A stretch of 5,782 nt of DNA. It comes from JAENZQ01 sp964553505 (GTDB taxonomy: Bacteria > Bacillota > Clostridia > Peptostreptococcales > JAAYPU01). Made by a program: the position numbers and the translations under genes. The first letter of the stretch is position 1, and the number at the start of each line of letters is the position of its first letter. Shown here in pieces: positions 1 through 5,598 of the stretch. The DNA is taken from the NCBI GenBank assembly GCA_964553505.1, contig CAZKKX010000166.1, forward strand, positions 1 to 5,782, read 5' to 3'. The notes below the pieces were generated by a model. The model was given only the letters and a program-made list of their open reading frames with translations, did not search any database and was not told where the DNA came from.

Positions 1-206
1 TTATACGTTTTTACGTATTCATTCAGTGTTTCCAATGGATAATCTCTGCACATATCATGCAGGATTGCCGCAATAGCTGCTTTTTCAGTATTACATTGAT
101 ATTGTTTGGCAAGCCGCAGTGCTACCTTATGTACAGAAAATGTATGTTCTAAGCGTTCATCTTTTAACATCCCACATATTTTATCAATCAATGCTGCAAC
201 ATCCAT
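1..206 (-). CDS. yqeK: YqeK-family HD-domain hydrolase (probable Ap4A hydrolase), N-terminal part, cut by window edge
   Basis: Sixty-eight codons are visible from an ATG at 206-204; the reading frame runs off the window at base 1, so the C-terminal two thirds are missing (the family is usually about 190 residues). The visible part carries the start of an HD metal-dependent phosphohydrolase domain: His21 in LEHTFSV, then a helix rich in Ala and Leu, then the His50-Asp51 pair in ILHDMCRDYP. These match the H...HD metal ligands of YqeK proteins. Members of that family are known to hydrolyse diadenosine tetraphosphate symmetrically to ADP with an iron-containing site. The gene directly follows nadD, the usual genomic partner of yqeK, which strongly supports the call. 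The start is fixed by a GAGGTG Shine-Dalgarno six bases upstream that overlaps the nadD stop codon, suggesting translational coupling. The alternative is an unspecified HD-domain protein, which I think unlikely. Confidence 0.88.
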   Translation of the reverse strand, partial: MDVAALIDKICGMLKDERLEHTFSVHKVALRLAKQYQCNTEKAAIAAILHDMCRDYPLETLNEYVKTY

Positions 207-212
207 TATGAA

Positions 213-218
213 CACCTC
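213..218 (-). promoter_or_regulatory. yqeK ribosome binding site overlapping the nadD stop
   Basis: GAGGTG on the minus strand lies six bases before the yqeK ATG. The nadD stop codon TGA occupies 219-217 and shares bases 218-217 with this site. Ribosomes finishing nadD would therefore sit on the yqeK initiation site, an arrangement typical of translational coupling. The coupling itself is inferred. Confidence 0.7.
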
Positions 219-840
219 ATTTGTACAGCCTGTTTTTATAAATATACTGTTCAACTTCATTGGGAATCAAATATTTAATGGACTTTCCAGCCTTAACTCT
301 GCTTCGTATTTCAGTAGAAGATATTGATAGCGCAGGTACTTCCAGCAAATGTATTTTCGTTTTATATTTCTGCTTCAAAGTACTAATTTTTTGCTCTAAG
401 TCCTTAGTTTTGTGACCTGGTCTTGTTCCCGCAATAAAACTGAAAGTACTTAAAAGTTCAACCGTATCCTTCCATGATTCAATGTCCAATATAGCATCTG
501 CTCCGGTAATAAAAAAAATCTGAACCTCTTTCCCGTATAGTCTTCTTAAATTTTGTAATGTATTCAAAGTGTAAGAAACTTTATCAGAACCTACTTCTAT
601 ATCAGAAACCATAAAATTCTCATTGTTGATTGTTGCCAACACCGTCATGAAATATCGATGAATATTATTACTAATTGAGAGTTCCATTTTGTGAGGAGGA
701 ATTCCGGCAGGAACAAAAATAATTTTATCCAAATCATATTCAGTTCTTACTTGTTCTGAGAGTACCAAATGCCCATGATGAATTGGGTCAAATGTCCCCC
801 CCATTACGCCTATCCGTTTGCCCATAAAACACACCGCCAT
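217..840 (-). CDS. nadD: Nicotinate-nucleotide adenylyltransferase
   Basis: This cytoplasmic enzyme transfers AMP from ATP to nicotinic acid mononucleotide, giving deamido-NAD, the penultimate step of NAD synthesis. The 207-residue protein shows the nucleotidyltransferase alpha/beta-phosphodiesterase signature GGTFDPIHHGHL at residues 14-25, with the HxGH ATP-binding residues His21 and His24. It also has PPHK at 48-51, ITGADA at 111-116 followed by Trp123, and the C-terminal ISSTEIR motif at 173-179 that contacts the ATP phosphates. Length is normal for bacterial NadD (about 190-215). The start is uncertain. The ATG at 840 has AGGCGG ten bases upstream, while an in-frame ATG at 825 has GGCGGTG six bases upstream and would give MGKRIGVMGG, closer to the usual family N-terminus. 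The gene follows aspS by 25 or 40 bases with no terminator between, and yqeK follows at once, so it is probably co-transcribed with both. Confidence 0.95.
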   Translation of the reverse strand: MAVCFMGKRIGVMGGTFDPIHHGHLVLSEQVRTEYDLDKIIFVPAGIPPHKMELSISNNIHRYFMTVLATINNENFMVSDIEVGSDKVSYTLNTLQNLRRLYGKEVQIFFITGADAILDIESWKDTVELLSTFSFIAGTRPGHKTKDLEQKISTLKQKYKTKIHLLEVPALSISSTEIRSRVKAGKSIKYLIPNEVEQYIYKNRLYK

Positions 841-856
841 TAAGAGATTTCCGCCT
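832..856 (-). promoter_or_regulatory. Two candidate ribosome binding sites for nadD
   Basis: AGGCGG at 856-851 precedes the ATG at 840 with a 10-base spacer. GGCGGTG at 838-832 precedes the ATG at 825 with a 6-base spacer. Both are imperfect Shine-Dalgarno matches. The second has the better spacing and yields the more typical NadD N-terminus, so translation may really begin at 825. The sequence alone does not settle it. Confidence 0.45.
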
Positions 857-865
857 GCTCGCGAC

Positions 866-2635
866 TTATTCTTCTTTTAATTTGATTTTAAGCTCTTGGA
901 GTTGTTTTTCTTCTGCTATTCCCGGAGCCCCACTCATAAGACACATCGCATTCTGAGTCTTTGGAAAAGCAATAACTTCGCGTATGTTTTCCTTCTTATT
1001 TAACAGCATCACAAGCCTGTCCAAGCCATACGCCAATCCACCGTGTGGCGGTGCCCCAAACTTAAATGCTTCAAGAAAAAAACCAAATTTTCTGTCTGCC
1101 TCTTCATCAGTAAGATTAATCGCATCAAACATTTTCTTCTGCAACTTGCTGTTATGAATTCTAATACTTCCTCCACCAATTTCAACACCGTTAAGAATAA
1201 TGTCATACGCTTTTGCTCTAACTTTCTCCGGTGCCGTTTGAAGCAAACTAACGTCCTCATCTTGTGGTGCGGTAAAAGCATGATGAACTGGTGAAAATCG
1301 TTCTTCATCTTCATCATATTCAAGAAGAGGGAAATCTGTAACCCACAGTAATTTATATTCATTTTCATCAAGAATGTTCAATTGTTTAGCTACTTCGTTT
1401 CTCAAATGCCCTAAAGCATTAAATACTACCGATGGTTTATCCGCTACTAACAGTATTAAGTCGTTTGGTTCGGCATCAAATCGTTTTAAGATAGCAGATA
1501 TTTCTTCTTCAGTAAAGAATTTTAATATCGGGGATTGTATTTCTGAATCATTAACTCGAATCCAGGCTAATCCTCCGGCGCCATATGTTTTTATATATTC
1601 CTGATATTTATCGATGGTTTTTCTGCTGATTTGTCCGCTAAAACCTTTTATGTTGATACCGCGAACATCTCCATTTCCTTCGATAACATTTCGAAAGACC
1701 TTAAAGCTGCAGTTTGAAAGAATATCATTCAAATACTTTAATTCAAAGCTAAATCTTATATCAGGTTTATCACTACCATATCTCTCCATTGCTTCAGAAT
1801 AAGAAAGTCTTGTGAGCGGCAGCTCAATATCTATCCCTTTTACTTCCTTAAATAGTTCTTTCAAATACCTTTCATTAACTTCTATAATATCATCTACATC
1901 CACAAATGACATTTCTAAATCTATCTGCGTGAATTCCGGCTGTCTGTCTGCTCTCAGATCCTCATCTCTGAAACATTTAGTAATCTGATAATACTTATCG
2001 ACACCTGATAACATCAATAACTGTTTGTACATTTGAGGTGACTGAGGCAAAGCATAAAAATTACCCGGGTTTACCCTGCTGGGAACGAGATAGTCTCTTG
2101 CTCCTTCCGGCGTGGGTTTTATAAGCATTGGAGTTTCAATATCGGTAAAACCTTCTTCATCAAAAAAACGTCTGGTGATCTGCGTGATTTTATGACGAAA
2201 TCTCATATTGTCCTGCATTGTGGCTTTTCTTAAATCAAGATATCTATATTTTAATCTTAAATTTTCGGAAACATCATCATTATCTTTGATATAAATAGGA
2301 GGCGTGTCCGCTTCTGAGTATACCAATATTGTATCAACAAAAACTTCTATATCACCCGTTGGCAATTCATTATTTTTTGATTCTCTTTCCTTAACCGTTC
2401 CTTTAATTCCAATAACATATTCACTTTTGATACTATCAGATTTATATAACGCTTCCGCTGATATATCCTTATCAAATACAATTTGAACCAGTCCTGATTT
2501 ATCTCTTAAATCGACAAAAATCAGTCCCCCAAGATTTCTTTTTCTTTGAACCCAGCCATTTAATACAACTCTATTTCCAATTTGATCACTTCTTAATTGT
2601 CCACACATATGTGTTCTTTTAAGAATGCTGTTCAC
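866..2635 (-). CDS. aspS: Aspartyl-tRNA synthetase (class II, bacterial type)
   Basis: This enzyme charges tRNA-Asp with aspartate in the cytoplasm. The 589 residues match the usual length of bacterial-type AspRS (about 590), which carries the extra GAD domain. In order: an N-terminal OB-fold anticodon-binding domain (about 20-105, with GWVQRKRNLGGLIF at 27-40); class II motif 1 around 155-172 (FFDEEGFTDIETPMLI); the family block GARDYLVPSR at 178-187 and LPQSPQMYKQLLM at 196-208; motif 2 with FRDEDLRADRQPEF at 222-235 (Arg223); the GAD insertion, about 290-420; and motif 3 GLAYGLDRL at 533-541 with Arg540. The start is GTG, not ATG: an in-frame TAA lies two codons upstream and AAAGGAT precedes it, and the resulting RTHMCGQLR beginning fits the family. 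Leu35 in the RNLGG loop resembles tRNA-Asp-discriminating enzymes, where non-discriminating AspRS often has His; that inference is tentative. It lies 15 bases after hisS, a common Firmicute pair. Confidence 0.98.
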   Translation of the reverse strand: MNSILKRTHMCGQLRSDQIGNRVVLNGWVQRKRNLGGLIFVDLRDKSGLVQIVFDKDISAEALYKSDSIKSEYVIGIKGTVKERESKNNELPTGDIEVFVDTILVYSEADTPPIYIKDNDDVSENLRLKYRYLDLRKATMQDNMRFRHKITQITRRFFDEEGFTDIETPMLIKPTPEGARDYLVPSRVNPGNFYALPQSPQMYKQLLMLSGVDKYYQITKCFRDEDLRADRQPEFTQIDLEMSFVDVDDIIEVNERYLKELFKEVKGIDIELPLTRLSYSEAMERYGSDKPDIRFSFELKYLNDILSNCSFKVFRNVIEGNGDVRGINIKGFSGQISRKTIDKYQEYIKTYGAGGLAWIRVNDSEIQSPILKFFTEEEISAILKRFDAEPNDLILLVADKPSVVFNALGHLRNEVAKQLNILDENEYKLLWVTDFPLLEYDEDEERFSPVHHAFTAPQDEDVSLLQTAPEKVRAKAYDIILNGVEIGGGSIRIHNSKLQKKMFDAINLTDEEADRKFGFFLEAFKFGAPPHGGLAYGLDRLVMLLNKKENIREVIAFPKTQNAMCLMSGAPGIAEEKQLQELKIKLKEE

Positions 2636-2644
2636 CTGTTATTC

Positions 2645-2651
2645 ATCCTTT
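2645..2651 (-). promoter_or_regulatory. aspS ribosome binding site, supports GTG start
   Basis: AAAGGAT lies at 2651-2645, with its AGGA core ten bases before the GTG at 2635. Its first base is the last base of the hisS stop codon TGA (2653-2651), so termination of hisS and initiation of aspS are close enough for coupling. The next in-frame ATG (codon 10) has no comparable site upstream, which favours the GTG. Confidence 0.6.
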
Positions 2652-3913
2652 CATTTCAGTCTGCTTTCAATTTCCTCGATAACTTTGCTGATTTCTATTT
2701 TTTCCTGTCCTGAGCTTTCCATATCTTTTAACATAACACTGTTTTCTTTCAACTCATCATCTCCAATGATAATAGTAAATGATGCATTTATTCTATCCGC
2801 ATATTTGAATTGAGATTTAAGATTTCTACCGGCTAAATCCATCTGTCCTTTTATTCCTTTATATCTTAAATTCTTTAATAGCTTCACAGCCGTTTTTTTA
2901 GACTTTTCGCCTAAAAACGCAATAAACACATCTGTGTAATTATCCTCCTCCCTAACGGGCCCTTTTTTTTCAAGGGATAACAAAAGCCTTTCAATACCTA
3001 AACCAAATCCTACGCCGGTAGTTGGAGGTCCTCCGATTTCTTCAACCAGTTGATCATACCTTCCGCCTCCGCAAACTGTCCCCTGGGCACCTATTTCATT
3101 GGATACTATTTCAAAAGCAGTTTTTGTATAATAATCCAAACCTCTAACAATATCTGCATCAATAATAAAATCTACTTCCATAGCTGTTAAATACTGCTGC
3201 AAGGTTTTAAAATCGTGAATACATGATTCACACAGATAGTCTATCATACGTGGTGCCTCTTTTACACTTGACTGGCAAATTTCCGACTTGCAATCCAGTA
3301 TCCTCATGGGGTTCCTGTCATATCTGCTTTTACAAGTGTCACAAAGATCTTCCAGTTTATCCTTTAAATATTCTTTCAATGTATCTCTGTAAGCCATTCT
3401 ACAGTTTGGACATCCAATACTGTTAATCCGAACCTCAAGATTCTGAAGCCCTAACTCGTCAAAAAGATTGACCGCAACTCCTATAACCTCTGCATCGGCC
3501 AAAGGATTGGTAGTCCCAAAGATTTCTACTCCAAATTGATGAAATTGTCTTAATCTGCCTGCTTGAGGTCTTTCGTACCTGAAGCAAGGTGTTATGTAAA
3601 ATAGTTTTACAGGTTGAGAGTTGGCGTATAATTTATTTTCTACATACGCACGTGCTACCGGTGCCGTTCCTTCCGCTTTTAATGTAATATTTCTGCCTCC
3701 ATTATCATCAAAAGAATACATTTGTTTTTCAACAACATCTGTTGTTTCACCAACACCCCGTTTAAATAATTCCGTATGCTCAAACATAGGTGTTCTAATT
3801 TCTTCAAATCCAAATCTATTACATATATCTCTGAATTTATTCTCAACATAAACCCATTCCCTGACCTGTTCAGGGAGAATATCCCTTGTCCCTCTCGGCG
3901 CCTGTGTTAACAT
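2651..3913 (-). CDS. hisS: Histidyl-tRNA synthetase (class II)
   Basis: This enzyme charges tRNA-His with histidine as a cytoplasmic homodimer. At 420 residues it has normal bacterial HisRS length. The N-terminal APRGTRDILP (5-14) is the family signature. Motif 1 lies near 35-50 (FEEIRTPMFEHTELF). Motif 2 runs from FRYERPQAGRLRQFHQFG at 111-128 with Arg112. The histidine-specific blocks RGLDYYTKTAFE (257-268) and GGGRYDQL (282-289) follow, then motif 3 GVGFGLGIERLLL at 300-312 with Arg309. Residues from about 325 form the C-terminal anticodon-binding domain. The insertion at 165-235 holds four cysteine pairs (168/171, 191/194, 208/213, 228/231). I recall similar pairs in other Firmicute HisRS; metal binding is possible but not shown. 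The ATG start is preceded by a perfect AGGAGGT. It is the first gene after the promoter near 4059-4088, and its leader contains a terminator, so attenuation is likely. Confidence 0.98.
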   Translation of the reverse strand: MLTQAPRGTRDILPEQVREWVYVENKFRDICNRFGFEEIRTPMFEHTELFKRGVGETTDVVEKQMYSFDDNGGRNITLKAEGTAPVARAYVENKLYANSQPVKLFYITPCFRYERPQAGRLRQFHQFGVEIFGTTNPLADAEVIGVAVNLFDELGLQNLEVRINSIGCPNCRMAYRDTLKEYLKDKLEDLCDTCKSRYDRNPMRILDCKSEICQSSVKEAPRMIDYLCESCIHDFKTLQQYLTAMEVDFIIDADIVRGLDYYTKTAFEIVSNEIGAQGTVCGGGRYDQLVEEIGGPPTTGVGFGLGIERLLLSLEKKGPVREEDNYTDVFIAFLGEKSKKTAVKLLKNLRYKGIKGQMDLAGRNLKSQFKYADRINASFTIIIGDDELKENSVMLKDMESSGQEKIEISKVIEEIESRLK

Positions 3914-3920
3914 ATTTAGT

Positions 3921-3927
3921 ACCTCCT
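3921..3927 (-). promoter_or_regulatory. hisS ribosome binding site
   Basis: A perfect AGGAGGT on the minus strand sits seven bases before the hisS ATG at 3913. No complementary anti-Shine-Dalgarno stretch is evident in the leader, so control of hisS appears to act on transcription rather than by hiding this site. Confidence 0.85.
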
Positions 3928-3962
3928 GCTCTTAGCTCCATCCAATTTATGAAGCAAAATAC

Positions 3963-3997
3963 AAAAACTTCTACATCCCGTAGTCAGGGACGAGAAG
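3963..3997 (-). terminator. Intrinsic terminator (attenuator) in the hisS leader
   Basis: CUUCUCGUCCC (3997-3987) pairs with GGGAUGUAGAAG (3979-3968) in 11 pairs, including one G-U and one bulged U, closing a 7-base loop. Five U residues (3967-3963) follow at once. It lies about 50 bases before hisS and about 55 bases downstream of the predicted transcription start, so it works as a leader attenuator rather than simply as the hemZ terminator, though it would also stop hemZ read-through. The CGUCCC...GGGA form with the U run is very like T-box terminators. Confidence 0.85.
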
Positions 3998-4016
3998 TAT
4001 CGTTGTGCCGCCCTAA
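3984..4016 (-). promoter_or_regulatory. T-box-like motif and candidate antiterminator upstream of hisS
   Basis: AGGGCGGCACAACG at 4014-4001 matches the 14-base T-box consensus AGGGUGGNACCGCG except at three positions (U to C at 5, C to A at 11, G to A at 12). Downstream, UCGUCCCU is also typical of T-box leaders. UUAGGG (4016-4011) can pair with CCCUGA (3989-3984), which would destroy the terminator helix, as the antiterminator does in real T-boxes. T-box leaders before aminoacyl-tRNA synthetase genes are well known in Firmicutes and sense uncharged tRNA. Against a full T-box: only about 38 bases separate the predicted transcription start from the motif, with no visible Stem I or specifier loop, and the first G of the UGGN tRNA-acceptor-pairing bulge is preceded by C rather than U. 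It may be a degenerate, minimal or divergent T-box. Confidence 0.5.
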
Positions 4017-4058
4017 TTGGATTATCAAAACATATTGTATATTTTTTTGTACCATCTA

Positions 4059-4088
4059 ATTATAATGTATTACTGATTTTGTTGTCAA
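4059..4088 (-). promoter_or_regulatory. Sigma-A-type promoter for hisS-aspS-nadD-yqeK
   Basis: A perfect -35 hexamer TTGACA (4088-4083) and a perfect -10 hexamer TATAAT (4064-4059) are separated by 18 bases, one more than the optimum. The predicted start is a G near 4053-4052, giving a leader of about 140 bases. The promoter lies within the last codons of hemZ, and the hemZ stop TAA (4062-4060) is part of the -10 box. It would drive hisS and the genes after it independently of hemZ. Confidence 0.82.
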
Positions 4089-5562
4089 TATTTGCAAAAA
4101 TCAAATTGCTTTTACGCTCTTCCATTTCCTGAATTCTTTCTATATAAATCTCATAATTTGATACATTAGGTACACGTTCCAACCTGTTTTCAAAAGGATA
4201 AAATATTTTTGAAATACCGCCTGCCCCTAAAGCGATGATTGTTTGCTTCTCTTCCATGATTCGTATATTATAAATACACTGATTGTTTTTTTTGCAATAT
4301 CCTACATTTTCAAAATTTCCTGACATGTATTTCTGACGATACATGTAATACGGATAATAATGATACTGTTTTAAAAGATTAGAAGATATATTAAGCATGC
4401 TCGCTACCTGTTCTTCCGATTCATAGGTATATTCTTCCCTTTCTTCCTTTAATTTAGACGCTTTTTTAAGTGAGAGTGTATGTATAGTAATGTTCTCCGG
4501 TTTAAGCTGAAGCAAAGCATTAATGGAATATTTGAAATCCTCAAGCGTTTCATTTGGAAGCCCGGCAATCAAATCCATATTTATATTATCAAAACCAGAC
4601 TGTCGAGCCAGATCATATGCCTCGATGATCTGTTGAGCCGAGTGTTTTCTCCCTATTCTAATTAAAGTCTCCTCTTTCATGGTTTGAGGATTTATACTGA
4701 TTCGATTGACTTGAAAAGCTTTCATAATTTCAAGTTTCTTTTTTGTGATGGTATCCGGTCTACCGCATTCTATGCTATACTCTTTTAAATCACTTAAATC
4801 AAAAGCTTCATCAACTTGAGCCAACAGCCTGTTTAATTGGCTTTCAGTCAATGCTGTAGGTGTTCCTCCACCAATATAAATTGTTTCAATTTCTAAGTTT
4901 GCTTGGGACAATTTCTTTCCTGCGAAAACAATTTCTTGGGCCAAAGCATCCAAATACTTATCCATTTTTTGAACATCGGCAGGATATGAAGTAAAGGAGC
5001 AATATATGCATTTTGAAGGGCAAAAAGGAATGCCTATATATAGACTGATTTTTTTGTTTAAGGTATTTTTCAGTATTTCTTTTTCATTCCGGCATACTTC
5101 TAATAGCAGATTAACTTTTTCTTCATGAATATAGTAAAAATATCTTAATTTTTCTATAATCTCCTGTTCTTTCATTCCTGACTCTGCCATTTCATTAACC
5201 ATTTTAGTCGGTCTGACACCGGTCAGGATTCCCCAAGGCGGTTGATAATGATAATACTTTTTGAACAGTAAAAAAATCCCTCGTTTGATACCTTCTTTAA
5301 TATCTTTCTTTACTGCTTTGTAAGCATTTTCTAAAACCTCAGGAGTTGAAACCGAACCGATTGTCTCACCTTTTTCAATAAGTTGTACAGAAATTTCTCC
5401 GTAATCATCACTATAAGTTGCGTAAATAATCAATAGTAAATCTTTAGACAAATCCACAGTCTCTTTTTTAATAAACTCAAAATTTGAAGGCGGTATAAAT
5501 ACTTTTATCAATTCTCCAACCTCATACCCGAATCTGTCGTCATTTATATAAACATACAGCAC
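4060..5562 (-). CDS. hemZ: HemZ, radical SAM coproporphyrinogen dehydrogenase-like protein
   Basis: This 500-residue protein matches the length of HemZ (about 500 in Bacillus). The N-terminal 170 residues form the HemZ-specific region with PPWGILTGVRPTKMV at 108-122. The radical SAM domain follows: CPSKCIYCSF at 181-190 supplies Cys181, Cys185 and Cys188 for a 4Fe-4S cluster that cleaves S-adenosylmethionine, and IGGGTPTAL at 230-238 is the SAM-binding glycine motif. The HemN/HemW-type segments INPQT (290-294), MDLIAGLPNET (329-339) and, near the C-terminus, YRQKYMSGNFENVGY (408-422) and ALGAGG (444-449) are present. HemZ is annotated as oxygen-independent coproporphyrinogen III dehydrogenase, but the HemW branch of the superfamily comprises heme chaperones, so the substrate is not certain. 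The start is GTG, with GGAGGT five bases upstream. The gene follows an MBL-fold hydrolase by 36 bases and precedes hisS, a common clostridial order. Its last codons contain the hisS promoter. Confidence 0.92.
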   Translation of the reverse strand: MLYVYINDDRFGYEVGELIKVFIPPSNFEFIKKETVDLSKDLLLIIYATYSDDYGEISVQLIEKGETIGSVSTPEVLENAYKAVKKDIKEGIKRGIFLLFKKYYHYQPPWGILTGVRPTKMVNEMAESGMKEQEIIEKLRYFYYIHEEKVNLLLEVCRNEKEILKNTLNKKISLYIGIPFCPSKCIYCSFTSYPADVQKMDKYLDALAQEIVFAGKKLSQANLEIETIYIGGGTPTALTESQLNRLLAQVDEAFDLSDLKEYSIECGRPDTITKKKLEIMKAFQVNRISINPQTMKEETLIRIGRKHSAQQIIEAYDLARQSGFDNINMDLIAGLPNETLEDFKYSINALLQLKPENITIHTLSLKKASKLKEEREEYTYESEEQVASMLNISSNLLKQYHYYPYYMYRQKYMSGNFENVGYCKKNNQCIYNIRIMEEKQTIIALGAGGISKIFYPFENRLERVPNVSNYEIYIERIQEMEERKSNLIFANIDNKISNTL

Positions 5563-5567
5563 TTTTA

Positions 5568-5573
5568 ACCTCC
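5568..5573 (-). promoter_or_regulatory. hemZ ribosome binding site, supports GTG start
   Basis: GGAGGT lies five bases before the GTG at 5562. The strength and spacing of this site fix the non-ATG start. It sits in the 36-base gap after the upstream hydrolase gene, where I see no terminator and no promoter, so the two genes are probably co-transcribed. Confidence 0.8.
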
Positions 5574-5598
5574 AACAATAGAAAATAAAGTGGCGTTT

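Larger units (their letters stand above)
3940..4022 (-). repeat. 8-bp inverted repeat enclosing the hisS attenuator
   Basis: In the leader RNA, AUCCAAUU (4022-4015) can pair perfectly with AAUUGGAU (3947-3940). The helix would close a loop containing the T-box-like motif and the entire terminator hairpin. The 5' arm ends exactly where the AGGG of the T-box-like motif begins. The pairing is seen in the sequence; its use in the cell is inferred, and an 8-bp A/U-rich match over this distance could arise by chance. Confidence 0.45.

Noticed and set aside
106..327. Plus-strand 73-residue open frame across the yqeK/nadD junction
   Set aside because: It is antisense to the end of nadD and the start of yqeK, both well supported, and has no family resemblance.
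1009..1371. 120-residue minus-strand open frame inside aspS
   Set aside because: It lies entirely within aspS in another frame. The aspS frame is intact through its motif 3 here, so this is a frame shadow, not a frameshifted gene.
2304..2813. Plus-strand open frames within aspS and hisS, for example 2304-2486 and 2625-2813
   Set aside because: They lie antisense to strongly supported synthetase genes, have no recognisable motifs or good ribosome binding sites, and show composition expected of a reverse-strand shadow.
3968..3997. Terminator acting on plus-strand transcripts
   Set aside because: The hairpin is roughly symmetrical, but on the plus strand it is followed by TATCGTTG rather than a T run, and no plus-strand gene exists nearby.
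4023..4045. Second promoter with GATAAT as -10 nearer to hisS
   Set aside because: No acceptable -35 lies 16-18 bases upstream, and a start from it would cut into the T-box-like motif. The TTGACA/TATAAT pair is far better.
4089..4260. Possible T-box Stem I hidden in the 3' end of hemZ
   Set aside because: By eye I could not build a long hairpin with the expected K-turn, AG bulge and specifier loop, and the region is coding and upstream of the predicted transcription start. A covariance search could overturn this.
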